This document shows, piece by piece, positions 52,190 through 61,143 of a stretch of 64,000 bases of DNA. Each line of letters opens with the position of its first letter. The first letter of the stretch is position 1. Below the pieces are notes generated by a model that had not been told where the DNA came from, searched no databases, and worked only from the letters and a program-made list of their open reading frames with translations. A program made the translations under genes and the position numbers. The stretch is from Mucilaginibacter pankratovii (GTDB lineage: Bacteria > Bacteroidota > Bacteroidia > Sphingobacteriales > Sphingobacteriaceae), in NCBI RefSeq assembly GCF_014773265.1, contig NZ_JACWMY010000003.1, forward strand, positions 186,001 through 250,000, in the 5' to 3' direction.

Positions 52190-52753
52190 ATGGCAAAGGC
52201 ATCTGATATAAAAAACGGCAACATCCTGCGTTTTAACGGGGAGTTGGTACAGGTAGAAGATTTTTTACACCGCACCCCGGGCAACCTGCGTGCCTTTTAC
52301 CAGGCGCGGATGCGTAATGTAAGGTCGGGTAAGCTGGTAGAGTATCGTTTCCGTACCGATGAAGAGGTGGATATCAGGCGCGTAGAAACCAGTGATTATC
52401 AATATTTATATGAGGACGGCGATTCGTTGGTAGTTATGGACAATGCCACTTATGATCAGCATAACGTACCGAAAATGCTATTCGGCAGTGCCGTTAAATT
52501 CTTGAAGGAAGGCACCAACGTAATTGTAGCGTTTGAAAGCGATGAGCCAATAATAGGTTCTATCCCTGGTTCTGCGGAATTGGAGATCACCTATACAGAA
52601 CCCGCTGTAAAAGGCGATACCTCAACAGGCGCAATGAAAAATGCCACCGTTGAAACCGGTGCAGAGATCCGCGTTCCCCTCTTTATTAATATTGGCGATA
52701 AGGTAAAAGTTGATACGGCAACCGGGACTTATGTGGAAAGAGTGAAGGGGTAA
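52190..52753 (+). CDS. efp: Elongation factor P with atypical loop
   Basis: A 187-residue three-domain EF-P: KOW-like N-domain, OB domains with VKFLKEGTNVIVAFESDEPI and GDKVKVDTATGTYVERVKG at the C-terminus. It relieves ribosome stalling at proline runs. The loop that normally carries the modified Lys (PGKGxA in most bacteria) reads TPGNLRAF, so the usual Lys is Asn with Arg two residues on. No lysyl-modification genes are visible here. Confidence 0.96.
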   Translation: MAKASDIKNGNILRFNGELVQVEDFLHRTPGNLRAFYQARMRNVRSGKLVEYRFRTDEEVDIRRVETSDYQYLYEDGDSLVVMDNATYDQHNVPKMLFGSAVKFLKEGTNVIVAFESDEPIIGSIPGSAELEITYTEPAVKGDTSTGAMKNATVETGAEIRVPLFINIGDKVKVDTATGTYVERVKG

Positions 52754-52787
52754 CCCCCCAACCCCCTGAAGGGGGAGCAGGATTTTT

Positions 52788-52812
52788 AAAGCCGCCAATG
52801 GGTGGCTTTTTT
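52788..52812 (+). terminator. Intrinsic terminator after efp
   Basis: AAAGCCGCC / GGTGGCTTT, stem with two G-T-type pairs, loop AATG, followed by TTT. It is preceded by a CCCCCTGAAGGGGG palindrome. Confidence 0.8.
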
Positions 52813-52847
52813 GTTTGATGTTATCGTGTGTCCATATTTTTTGAATG

Positions 52848-53011
52848 CCCCGGTAGGGGCTATCTGTTTGTAGCATTTGGCAACAACAACATTCGTGCGC
52901 CGTTAGGTGCTACCCCAATTTGCATTGGACCGCCAATAATTTGTAATTGGGTAGCCCCGATGGGGCATAAATTTAATTATTAGCTACAAACAGGTAGTCC
53001 CTAACGGGACA
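52848..53011. repeat. Long composite palindrome (GCCCCGGTAGGGGC family)
   Basis: The outer arms GGCTATCTGTTTGTAG and CTACAAACAGGTAGTCCC are inverted; the inner arms include GGTGCTACCCCAATT and AATTGGGTAGCCCC. The right end overlaps the last codons and stop of the M1 peptidase gene, so the repeat supplies the end of that protein. Confidence 0.8.
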
Positions 53012-54644
53012 CAGAACCTTTATTATCGCAGAAGATATGGTACACGATACCCTGAAGAGTCGACGGGAGCAATTGCTTACTCACGTCAATCGTCGCTAAC
53101 AAATTAGCATTTGGATCAAAAACAACGTCGTTCGAACCGGCGGATAGTTTAATGGTTACTTCCCGGTCTTTTATTTTCATTATACCCTCACGCCCATCCA
53201 GCACAAACTCCAGCGGAAAATCGTAAAGCTCTTCCTGTTTCTGTGTTATGGTTAGCGTTAAGGTTTTTGAAGGTTTATCGTATACTTTTTCTATCTGCAA
53301 AACGGGGTGGCCTGCGGTATAAAGCCACTGTTTAAAAAACTGTTTCAGGTCAACTCCACTGGCTTGTTCCATCACTAAACGAAGGTCATCGGTATTGGCG
53401 TTTTTGTTTTTGTATTGAGCGTAATAATCACTGATACCTTTCCAAAACAGATCATCGCCCAGTTTGCGGCGAAGCATATGCAATACCCAACCGCCTTTTT
53501 GGTAGCTATTGGCGTTGAGCAATTTCATGTAGTTGCCGTTGATGGTGGTATCAACAACCGGCGCGAAATGTGTTTTTTCTAAAGCGAATATAGCAGTAGT
53601 ATCGGCCAATACCCGCTGTTTAAGTTTTTCTACCCCGTATTTGCTTTCGAGGTAGAGATTGGTAAAGTACGTGGCAAAGCCCTCGCTCAGCCAAATGTTG
53701 GGCCAGCTTTTCTCGCTTGCTGCATCGCCGAACCATTGGTGCGCAATTTCGTGAGCCATTAACTCTTCGATGGTTGGGCTTTTTACCGATTCTTCGAAAT
53801 AGAAGATGCAGCTGGCATTCTCCATACCGCCAAAGATGGTTTTCGATTGTACGTTGGCCAGCTTTTCATAAGCAAAAGGCCCAACGTTTTTGATGAAGTA
53901 GGGCAGGATCTCTTTAGCTACGACATAACTTTTAAAACCGATTGCCTTATCCTCCGGGAACACGTACGTATAAACCGGAAAGCCATTAACGTCACCGGTA
54001 TGGTCGATCGCGAAATCGGCGGCGCCGATAACCATCACCTTGGTAGAGATAGGTGCTTTTTCGCTCCAATGGGTAAGCTTTAATTTACCGGGGAGGTTTT
54101 GCTCTTTAACCATTGAGCCATTGGCCACCACATTGTAATGGGCCGGCGCGGTAACAACAAATTCAACAGTAGCTTTATCTGCGGGATGGTCTGCACAAGG
54201 CAGCCAATTTTGTGCGCGATTGGGCCAGTTGTCCCCAAAAAAAGTGCGGTGTTTATAGTTATTAGTGGAAATAATGAGCCCATCCGCAGGGATACCGCTG
54301 TATTTGATGGTGTAACTATGCAGGCTGCCCGAGCTTGCTTTGGTATTGATCTTTACGGAATTACTATCCTGGCTAAAACGCAGGGGCTTGCCAAATTCTG
54401 TTACCGATGAAACGATCATCCCCTTGCCTGTTGCCTTCTTTTTAACCAGGTCGAGGCTAAAGGCATTCGCCGGTTTTAAGAACTTTAGCTTTACGGTTGC
54501 CTGCCCTTTAATATTGTTGTTGGCATCGTTCAGTTGCAAGGCGAACTTATAATGCTGCACATCTATGGGGGCGCCGGGTTGTTGGGCGTAACTGGAAGCC
54601 GTAATCGACGAGATGATTATTAGTAAACATGAAAATTTTCGCAT
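53001..54644 (-). CDS. M1-family aminopeptidase
   Basis: A 547-residue exported metallopeptidase with signal peptide ending SSYAQ. GGMENASCIF is the exopeptidase motif, and HEIAHQWFGDAASEKSWPNI followed by LSEGFATYF gives the HExxH(x18)E zinc site. It is shorter than typical 600-850-residue M1 enzymes, as it lacks the large helical C-terminal domain. The final residues (KGSVSR) are encoded within the palindromic repeat. Confidence 0.93.
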   Translation of the reverse strand: MRKFSCLLIIISSITASSYAQQPGAPIDVQHYKFALQLNDANNNIKGQATVKLKFLKPANAFSLDLVKKKATGKGMIVSSVTEFGKPLRFSQDSNSVKINTKASSGSLHSYTIKYSGIPADGLIISTNNYKHRTFFGDNWPNRAQNWLPCADHPADKATVEFVVTAPAHYNVVANGSMVKEQNLPGKLKLTHWSEKAPISTKVMVIGAADFAIDHTGDVNGFPVYTYVFPEDKAIGFKSYVVAKEILPYFIKNVGPFAYEKLANVQSKTIFGGMENASCIFYFEESVKSPTIEELMAHEIAHQWFGDAASEKSWPNIWLSEGFATYFTNLYLESKYGVEKLKQRVLADTTAIFALEKTHFAPVVDTTINGNYMKLLNANSYQKGGWVLHMLRRKLGDDLFWKGISDYYAQYKNKNANTDDLRLVMEQASGVDLKQFFKQWLYTAGHPVLQIEKVYDKPSKTLTLTITQKQEELYDFPLEFVLDGREGIMKIKDREVTIKLSAGSNDVVFDPNANLLATIDVSKQLLPSTLQGIVYHIFCDNKGSVSR

Positions 54645-54684
54645 AGTCGAGGTTTAAAGTATCAAAAAACAAGTAACCAATGTT

Positions 54685-54978
54685 TTATAAATGAGGTGTA
54701 ATTGGAAACCAAAGTCCTCTAAAATTAGATGCACCGACATTTGGCAATACGTGGTTCTTTTCCAAGGTTGAGATGTCAATGTTTTCAATACATCTTTTAA
54801 TCTCCGGCATACTTTCATTTAAGAAAATGGTTATGGCAAGGAGGTGAATTGCATTGTCATAACTGTAAGCCGTTAGCCCAACGCCCCATCCAATCGGTAT
54901 TGGCGATGGAATTTCATCCGATTCAAATTCAAACCAATATCGTAGCAATAGAGGGTTTTTTAACGTAACCATTTTCAA
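54685..54978 (-). CDS. Small protein of unknown function
   Basis: A 97-residue soluble protein, starting at ATG 54978 or at the ATG two codons later. It is rich in aromatic residues (RYWFEFESDEIPSPIPIGWG; YSYDNAIHLLAITIFL). It resembles immunity or small cytosolic proteins found scattered in Bacteroidota; no specific family is assigned. Confidence 0.6.
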   Translation of the reverse strand: MKMVTLKNPLLLRYWFEFESDEIPSPIPIGWGVGLTAYSYDNAIHLLAITIFLNESMPEIKRCIENIDISTLEKNHVLPNVGASNFRGLWFPITPHL

Positions 54979-55281
54979 ATATACAATTCGGCTTAAAATT
55001 TAAGCTTTTTAAAGAGGCGTTAGCCTCGACCTATATTGTAGCAACGGATTTTAACCCGGTGTGGGGCATTGAAATGAATAAAGAACCGTCGGTTCGACCT
55101 ATATGACCGGGCAACGGTTTACGACGAAGGGTATAAACAAAAAAACACCGTGAAGAAGCATGTTTTATGTAAACCCCATAAAAACGCAATGGATTGATTA
55201 TGAGATATCTAAGAAGTTAACATATGAAATTGTGTAAACTTTTGTAAACTTTTTCTCAGGTGCGCTCGCAGCAAAAACGTG
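54979..55281. other. Gene-free gap with repeat remnants
   Basis: No credible gene. There are two related tracts, TCGACCTATATTGTAGCAAC and TTCGACCTATATGACCGGGC, that look like a decayed intergenic repeat, then AT-rich sequence with TGTAAACTTTTGTAAACTTT tandem units near 55235. Confidence 0.5.
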
Positions 55282-56049
55282 TCAAAACTCCAGTTCCAGC
55301 AGCACGGGGCAATGGTCGGAATGCTTTGCCTCCGGCAATATAGCCGCCCGCTTGATGTTATCTTCCAGTTCTTTGCTCGCCATGGCATAATCAATCCGCC
55401 AGCCCAAATTCTTACCCCGGGCACCTGCGCGGAAGCTCCACCAGGTATAGTTATGCGGTTCCTTGTTTAAATGGCGGAAGGTATCTACAAAGCCCGACTC
55501 GATAAAGTTCTCCATCCATTCGCGTTCCTCGGGTAAAAAGCCGGAGGAGTTGGCGTTTGATTTTGGGTTGTGGATATCTATAGCGCGGTGGCAGATATTG
55601 TAATCGCCGCACACAACCAATTTTGGATGCTCCACTTTTAGCAGCGTAAGATATTTACCAAACTCGTCCAGGAAACGGTATTTAAAGATCTGCCGTTCGT
55701 CGCCGCTGGAGCCGGACGGAAAGTAGACGCTCATTACCGATACCTCATCAAAATCAACCCTGATACAGCGCCCCTCCCTATCGAAATCGGGGATGCCGCA
55801 GCCGTACTCTACATGGTTGGGTAATATCTTGCTGAAGATAGCGGTACCGCTATACCCTTTCTTCTCCGCTGGGAACCAGAAATGTTGATATCCGAGCGCA
55901 TCGATGAGGCCAAGGTCGGTAAGCACGTCGGGCGTTGCCTTTATTTCCTGCAGGCAAACCACATCGGCATCGGTAGCCTGCAGCCAGGCCAGCCAGTTTT
56001 TATTGATGGCAGAACGAATGCCGTTAACGTTGTAAGTAATAATTTTCAT
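55282..56049 (-). CDS. xth: Exodeoxyribonuclease III
   Basis: A 255-residue AP endonuclease of the ExoIII family: MKIITYNVNGIRSAINKNWL, CLQEIKA (metal-binding Glu), VCGDYNICH, and SDHCPVLLEL with the catalytic Asp-His. It repairs abasic sites. Length is normal. Confidence 0.96.
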   Translation of the reverse strand: MKIITYNVNGIRSAINKNWLAWLQATDADVVCLQEIKATPDVLTDLGLIDALGYQHFWFPAEKKGYSGTAIFSKILPNHVEYGCGIPDFDREGRCIRVDFDEVSVMSVYFPSGSSGDERQIFKYRFLDEFGKYLTLLKVEHPKLVVCGDYNICHRAIDIHNPKSNANSSGFLPEEREWMENFIESGFVDTFRHLNKEPHNYTWWSFRAGARGKNLGWRIDYAMASKELEDNIKRAAILPEAKHSDHCPVLLELEF

Positions 56050-56122
56050 TTCGGGTGTCGAATGTTCGATTTTTCGCGTTTTACTGTCTATTGGTGCTCA
56101 AGGGGGCTTCGCCGTTTCGGAT

Positions 56123-56833
56123 TTATTTCTGTGCCAGCCCCAATAATTTATCCAACTGTTTACACTCGCGTTTGCTAAGCAATTCTACCAACATATCTAC
56201 ATTAGTTGTTGGCCTGTCGCGTTCATCTTTTTTAACAGCGGCTATACGGTCAACCATGTCAATGCCGGTAACCACTTCGCCGTAAACTGTGTAGTTTTGG
56301 TCGAGGTGGGGTGCGCCGCCAACAGTGGTATAAATATCGCGTTGCCAGGCCGGGATCTTTCGGCCTTTAAGGCGGGTTATTTCCACGGTATCTAAACGGC
56401 CGGGGGTAAAACGCTTGCCTTCCACAATATAAAACTGGCAGCCGCTCGATGCTTTTTTAGGATTGTCATCACGTGCGGCAGCCAACACGCCGCGCTTGTG
56501 GAACAGGCTGTCCCTAAATTCGGCGGGTATGGTGTACTTCACATCGCCATTGCCCAATTCGGCACCGGGTTTGGCCTTGGTGGTATCCCGCGAATCCGGG
56601 TCGCCGCCCTGGATCATAAAATTCTGGATCACGCGGTGAAATAAAGTGCCATTGTAAAACCCCTTTTTGGTTAGTTTTATAAAATTATCGCGGTGCAGAG
56701 GCGTCTCATTATACAGCCTGATGATACAATCGCCATAGCTGGTACGGATGCGCACGTACTGGTTTTTGGGCGGCTTTGCAAAGGCAATGCTAACCGTAAG
56801 CAACAATAAACTAAGAGTAAAGAGTTTTTTCAT
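56123..56833 (-). CDS. Secreted cyclophilin-type peptidyl-prolyl isomerase
   Basis: A 236-residue protein. The ATG at 56833 gives a signal peptide (MKKLFTLSLLLLTVSIAFAK), while the longer frame is unlikely. The cyclophilin core has GFYNGTLFHRVIQNFMIQGG and SSGCQFYIVEGKRFTPG, then NYTVYGEVVTGIDMVDRIAA. A conserved Phe and Arg of the active site are in FHRV. It acts in periplasmic folding. It follows the 114-residue gene by 2 bp. Confidence 0.93.
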   Translation of the reverse strand: MKKLFTLSLLLLTVSIAFAKPPKNQYVRIRTSYGDCIIRLYNETPLHRDNFIKLTKKGFYNGTLFHRVIQNFMIQGGDPDSRDTTKAKPGAELGNGDVKYTIPAEFRDSLFHKRGVLAAARDDNPKKASSGCQFYIVEGKRFTPGRLDTVEITRLKGRKIPAWQRDIYTTVGGAPHLDQNYTVYGEVVTGIDMVDRIAAVKKDERDRPTTNVDMLVELLSKRECKQLDKLLGLAQK

Positions 56834-56835
56834 GT

Positions 56836-57180
56836 TCAATATCCGTTCTCTTCGAAGTAAGTAATAATTAGCGATTTTATAAGCATCTCCTGCTCTAATA
56901 TGGCGTAATTGGGGATGGTTTTCACCAGCTTCCAATGCGGCCAGCCGTCCTGGTCCTGGCCTTCCAGTTCGTAAAAGCCCATTTGGCTAAAAAGCTTACA
57001 GTTGGCAATATGCATCAACTCTTCCTTTTGCCTTTTGTTGAATTTACGCGGGCCCTGCCCCAGCTCCTGCACGCCAATTAAAAACAGCAGTACTTTAATG
57101 TCCGGCTTTTCGTTATCAAAGTCGGCGGCTATGCGGTCCTGTAATGCGGCAAACTTTAAATTGATCTCAGCAGGTTTCAT
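56836..57180 (-). CDS. Conserved small protein, unknown function
   Basis: A 114-residue soluble protein from the ATG at 57180 (MKPAEINLKFAALQDRIAAD). The motif IKVLLFLIGVQELGQGPRKF and the conserved-looking WPHWKLVKTIPN suggest a Bacteroidota-specific family that I cannot name. It lies 2 bp before the cyclophilin gene in an operon. Confidence 0.75.
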   Translation of the reverse strand: MKPAEINLKFAALQDRIAADFDNEKPDIKVLLFLIGVQELGQGPRKFNKRQKEELMHIANCKLFSQMGFYELEGQDQDGWPHWKLVKTIPNYAILEQEMLIKSLIITYFEENGY

Positions 57181-57279
57181 ACGGCAAATATACGTATGCG
57201 GGCTTGTTTTAAATTGTAATGATTGCGCCCAATTAACAATATTGTTACGGGGGAAATATCGCGTTAGCATATTATTAAT

Positions 57280-57287
57280 TAGCTTTG
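57280..57287 (+). promoter_or_regulatory. Candidate -7 box for the TonB-receptor unit
   Basis: TAGCTTTG fits TAnnTTTG, 31 bp before the GTG at 57319. Confidence 0.5.
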
Positions 57288-57318
57288 CATCAACATTGCT
57301 AAAAGCTTACAAATAGTT

Positions 57319-57651
57319 GTGAAAAAAAGCACGTACCATATTATCTACTCCTGGGCATTGCTGCTTTGCTTTGTTACGGGCCAGTATATGGTATATGCCC
57401 ACCAGCACAACCAGGTAAAAAATTTACATGCTTCTACACAGCACGATTGTAAGAGTTCTTCGCACACCATTGTAAAAGAAAAGTGCGAGATCTGCGATAG
57501 TATGCACCACAACGCCATGGAGCTTTCTGCCGGCGCCGACTTCCATGCCCCACTGTTTATCACCAAACACACCTTTAAATCATCTCAGTATGATTTTACC
57601 AGCATAGCCCTCATTTTAGCTGCCGGGCGTGCTCCTCCTGTTGCTTCATAA
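57319..57651 (+). CDS. Small periplasmic His/Cys-rich protein
   Basis: A 110-residue protein starting at GTG, with a signal peptide (cleavage near YAHQH). The mature part has HQHNQ, CKSS, EKCEICDSMHHNAM and a C-terminal hydrophobic stretch, a pattern of DUF2946-like small metal-associated proteins. It lies 60 bp upstream of a TonB receptor and is probably co-transcribed, so a metal-uptake role is plausible. Confidence 0.7.
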   Translation: MKKSTYHIIYSWALLLCFVTGQYMVYAHQHNQVKNLHASTQHDCKSSSHTIVKEKCEICDSMHHNAMELSAGADFHAPLFITKHTFKSSQYDFTSIALILAAGRAPPVAS

Positions 57652-57711
57652 TAAGCCATTCTTAAATAACGCCGCCTAACGTGGCATTTTCACGAATTTT
57701 AATTATTTATT

Positions 57712-60012
57712 ATGAAACTAAAACTCATTAGTTGTTTCCTGTTCCTGTTTATACAAATTACGGCTTTCGCCGATGATGCCAATATTATTAAAGGTAAAGT
57801 TATTGATGCCAAAACAAACGAGACGCTTATTGGCGCCGTTGTTAGCATCCCCGATCTGCATGTTTCTGTAGCTACCAATGCCAACGGCGAGTTTACCTTT
57901 CGCTCCGTGCCCGCTACCGGCAAATATGTGGTACAGGTGCAGTACCTTAGTTATAAAACTATTACCCAAACGATAGATTTTTCGTCGGCAACACCTTTGG
58001 TTTTTGCCATGCAGACCAGCATTGTGGAAGCGCACGAAGTGGTGATAACCGGCACCCCCATCACCGCCAGCAGCAGAAGCAACAGCACATCTGCCAGCGT
58101 GGTGACCAAAGATCAGCTGCAAGGCGCATCAACCAACCTGATTGACGCGTTGGCCAGGCAGGTACCCGGCTTAAGCCAGATCACCACCAGCCAGGCCATC
58201 TCTAAACCCGTTATCCGTGGTTTAAGCTACAACCGTGTTGTTACGCTAAGCGATGGGGTAAAGCAACAGGGCCAGCAATTTGGCGATGAGCACGGCATAG
58301 AGATAGACCAGTTCCAGGCGGAGCGTGTTGAGGTGCTGCGCGGCGCGGCATCGTTAATGTACGGCTCAGACGCCCTTGGCGGTGTTATTAATGTGATAGA
58401 CCCGCCGTCTCCCGCGGAAGGAAATATCAAAGGCGAGGTGTTGAGCAATTACTCTACCAACAGCGGGCTCATCAATACATCGGTGATGTTGAGTGGCAAT
58501 GAGAATGGCTTTGTTTGGCGGGGCCGGGGTACCTATCAAAACGCGCACTCGTATAATACCCCTGCAGGCTACTTCCAAAACAGCGGCTTCAACCAAACCG
58601 ACTTTAACGGGATGCTGGGTGTAAATAAGGCCTGGGGTTACTCGCATTTAAACTTCTCGTACTATAAAAACAACATTGGTTTTTTTGATGCCGAGCCGGG
58701 CGACAACCTGTACAGCGATAATACCAGCCGCACGCTGGATTACCCAAAACAGGATATCCGCCATTATAAATTAGCGTTCAACAATAATTTTATACTGGGC
58801 AGTAACTCTTTAAAACTCGACCTTGGTTTCCAGAAAAATCAGCGCCGTGAGCTGGAAGATAATCCAACCCCGGTATTGTTTTTTGATTTGAATACCTATT
58901 CGCTGGATGCCAAGTATTACCTGCACGATTTTAATGGCTGGCGTCCTGTTTTCGGTATCAGCGCAAGCCTTGGGCATAGTGTTAACAAAGGCGTTGAGCT
59001 GTTGGTGCCTGCTTATGACGAATACAGTACCGGTGCTTTCGGGTATGTGAAAAAGACATGGGAGAACAACACCTTTAGCGCTGGTTTAAGGTTTGATTAC
59101 ATCCAGAATAAAGGCAAGCAGCAGTTTGTGGATGGCGATGAGATCTTCACCGGCTTCGATAATAAATTCTCTAACGTAAGCGGTGCTTTAGGGTACACCC
59201 ATATCTTTAATGATGTGTTGAGCTTTAAAGCAAATGCGGGTACGGCCTTCCGGGCACCAAACCCTGCCGAGTTGGGCTCTAACGGCGTTCACGAAGGAAC
59301 CAATCGCTATGAGATCGGTTCGGGCAATCTATCGCCCGAGCGCAGCTACCAGGCAGACGCCACATTGGAATATGGTTCCGGCTTTGTAACCGGGAGCTTT
59401 GGTATTTATGAGAACTATATCCACAATTACATCTACGCATCAAACACCAACAACGAGCAGATAACTGTTACCGATGAATCTACCGGTTTGCCGCGCAGCT
59501 ATGATGCCTACCGTTACGGACAAGTGAATGCCAACCTTTACGGTTTTGAAGGGAACTTAACCCTGCACCCGATATCGTTTCTGCATTTTGAGAATACCTT
59601 TAGCTATACCCGCGCGCAAAACAGATCGTTCGACAGGCCCTTGCCATTAATACCGGCCGGCGTATTGCATAACACCCTGCGTTTTGAGCCCAAGGTAAAA
59701 GGCATCAGGGATTTTTACCTGTCGGCTGGGATAGATAACTTTTTTAAACAAACAAGGGTTGATGCCACGTTTGAAACACCTGCAGATGCTTATACTTTGT
59801 TGAACGCGGGTATTGGCGCTACCTTTAAAATTGGCGCGCAGCCGCTCAAGGTGTATGTATCGGGCAACAACCTAACCAACAAACGCTATTACGATGCGCT
59901 TAGCCGTTTAAGGCCGGGCCGCTACAGCCAGGAAGACCCCACCTTTGGCGTGTACAATCCGGGGCGTAACATTACCTTTGGTTTCTACCTGCCATTCGGT
60001 ACTAACAAATAG
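57712..60012 (+). CDS. TonB-dependent receptor, probably for metal
   Basis: A 766-residue receptor: signal peptide, carboxypeptidase-regulatory-like domain (about 22-105), plug (about 115-240; STNLIDALARQVPGLSQITT, AERVEVLRGAASLMYGSDAL) and barrel ending in aromatic FYLPFGTNK. The QGQQFGDEHGIEIDQ segment resembles ZnuD-type zinc receptors. Together with the His/Cys-rich small protein upstream this suggests uptake of zinc or copper, which is an inference. Confidence 0.9.
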   Translation: MKLKLISCFLFLFIQITAFADDANIIKGKVIDAKTNETLIGAVVSIPDLHVSVATNANGEFTFRSVPATGKYVVQVQYLSYKTITQTIDFSSATPLVFAMQTSIVEAHEVVITGTPITASSRSNSTSASVVTKDQLQGASTNLIDALARQVPGLSQITTSQAISKPVIRGLSYNRVVTLSDGVKQQGQQFGDEHGIEIDQFQAERVEVLRGAASLMYGSDALGGVINVIDPPSPAEGNIKGEVLSNYSTNSGLINTSVMLSGNENGFVWRGRGTYQNAHSYNTPAGYFQNSGFNQTDFNGMLGVNKAWGYSHLNFSYYKNNIGFFDAEPGDNLYSDNTSRTLDYPKQDIRHYKLAFNNNFILGSNSLKLDLGFQKNQRRELEDNPTPVLFFDLNTYSLDAKYYLHDFNGWRPVFGISASLGHSVNKGVELLVPAYDEYSTGAFGYVKKTWENNTFSAGLRFDYIQNKGKQQFVDGDEIFTGFDNKFSNVSGALGYTHIFNDVLSFKANAGTAFRAPNPAELGSNGVHEGTNRYEIGSGNLSPERSYQADATLEYGSGFVTGSFGIYENYIHNYIYASNTNNEQITVTDESTGLPRSYDAYRYGQVNANLYGFEGNLTLHPISFLHFENTFSYTRAQNRSFDRPLPLIPAGVLHNTLRFEPKVKGIRDFYLSAGIDNFFKQTRVDATFETPADAYTLLNAGIGATFKIGAQPLKVYVSGNNLTNKRYYDALSRLRPGRYSQEDPTFGVYNPGRNITFGFYLPFGTNK

Positions 60013-60036
60013 CCAAAACAACAATTAATATAAGCA

Positions 60037-60068
60037 AAAGCCCTGCGAGAGTGATCTTGCAGGGCTTT
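60037..60068. terminator. Terminator after the TonB receptor
   Basis: AAAGCCCTGC (60037-60046) pairs with GCAGGGCTTT (60059-60068). It lies between convergent genes and may work both ways. Confidence 0.85.
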
Positions 60069-60087
60069 GCTGTTTTATGTCAAAATG

Positions 60088-60152
60088 GAGACGCGAAGTA
60101 TCGCGTCTCTACAATAGAATATTTTTCTTAGAGACGCGATACTTCGCGTCTT
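60088..60152. repeat. Pair of AGACGCGATACTTCG palindromes, second locus
   Basis: Two units in opposite orientation, GAGACGCGAAGTATCGCGTC (60088 onward) and GAGACGCGATACTTCGCGTC (60131-60150), the same family as 52041-52129. They end just before the HAD gene stop. Confidence 0.88.
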
Positions 60153-60153
60153 T

Positions 60154-60759
60154 TTACAAAATGCTCTTTTCAAGCAACTCCTCTCTCAATTTCTCAGAAG
60201 ATGTAAAGTGAATGCAGTTAATTCCCATTTTTTCTGCAGCGAGGATGTTGCGGTAATTGTCGTCGATAAATAAAGATTCTTCGGGTTTTACGTTATACCT
60301 GTCCAGCAGGATCTGGTAAAACTCCGGGGCGGGTTTGCGCATTTTCTCGGCACCTGATACTACGATACCATCAAACCAACCCAGGAACTCAAATTTTTCC
60401 TGCGCCATGGGAAAGGTTTCTGCCGACCAGTTGGTTAACGCGTAGATCCTGTACTTGCCGCTATCTTTTAGTTCTTTAAAAATCTCCACGGTGCCTTCAA
60501 ATGCATCACCCAGCATCTCAATCCAACGGCCATAAAAGGCGCGGATGTTTTCTTCATGATGGGGGTGTTGGGCAATAAGCCATTCGGTGCCTTCCTGTAA
60601 AGAACGGCCGGCATCCTGTTCCTCGTTCCAGTCGGATGTGGTTACAGTTGTGAGGAAATCGCGCATTTGCTGCTCATCGGCAAAAATACTTCGGTACATG
60701 TAATCGGGGTTCCAGTCGATAAGTACTGCCCCGAGATCGAATATGATGGTGTTAATCAC
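60154..60759 (-). CDS. HAD-family hydrolase
   Basis: A 201-residue phosphatase-like protein: motif I IIFDLGAVLIDWNP, motif II IYALTNWSAETF, motif III Lys in KMRKPAPEFY, motif IV SLFIDDNYRN. It is the HAD-IA YihX-like type. Substrate unknown. Its start overlaps the stop of the upstream lipoprotein gene by 4 bp. Confidence 0.92.
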   Translation of the reverse strand: MINTIIFDLGAVLIDWNPDYMYRSIFADEQQMRDFLTTVTTSDWNEEQDAGRSLQEGTEWLIAQHPHHEENIRAFYGRWIEMLGDAFEGTVEIFKELKDSGKYRIYALTNWSAETFPMAQEKFEFLGWFDGIVVSGAEKMRKPAPEFYQILLDRYNVKPEESLFIDDNYRNILAAEKMGINCIHFTSSEKLREELLEKSIL

Positions 60760-61142
60760 TTTTTCTCCTTCTTTTTAGCAGTCTTTTCAAATACCTGCAC
60801 ATCGGTTACCACCGAGTCGGCATTCAATTTAAACAACAGTCCTTTAAAATAAGCGGTATCGATGCCGTCCATTTTCAGGGTGATGTCGTAATAAAAACTG
60901 CGGTCGGTATGGCTGTTGCGCTGCGGGTATTTTAATAAAAGGATAACCTGTTTATAGGTCATGCCTTTTAGTTTATGGGTTGCCAGCAGGTCTTCAACCA
61001 TCATGTAGCGTTTTGGAAAATCGATACCGTCGCCATCGTTCCATTCGCGCCCGTTAAAGGGGCGCTGGTTTTTACAACCGGCCACAGCCATTGCACAAAC
61101 AACTAAAAAAATCAAAGCCGATCGGATGCCGCTATTGCTCAT
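60756..61142 (-). CDS. Small lipoprotein
   Basis: A 128-residue protein. The ATG at 61142 starts a lipoprotein signal (LVVCAMAVAGC, lipobox Cys22); longer starts give no better signal. The mature part is a small alpha/beta domain (MMVEDLLATHKLKGMTYKQV, SFYYDITLKMDGIDTAYFKG) with a Lys-rich tail. Unknown function. It is translationally coupled to the HAD gene and starts 1 bp after the thrC stop. Confidence 0.75.
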   Translation of the reverse strand: MSNSGIRSALIFLVVCAMAVAGCKNQRPFNGREWNDGDGIDFPKRYMMVEDLLATHKLKGMTYKQVILLLKYPQRNSHTDRSFYYDITLKMDGIDTAYFKGLLFKLNADSVVTDVQVFEKTAKKKEKK

Positions 61143-61143
61143 C

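Noticed and set aside
49039..53011. Possible CRISPR-like arrays in the repeated spacers
   Set aside because: The repeats are inverted and clustered in pairs, with no regular direct-repeat/spacer pattern and no cas genes.
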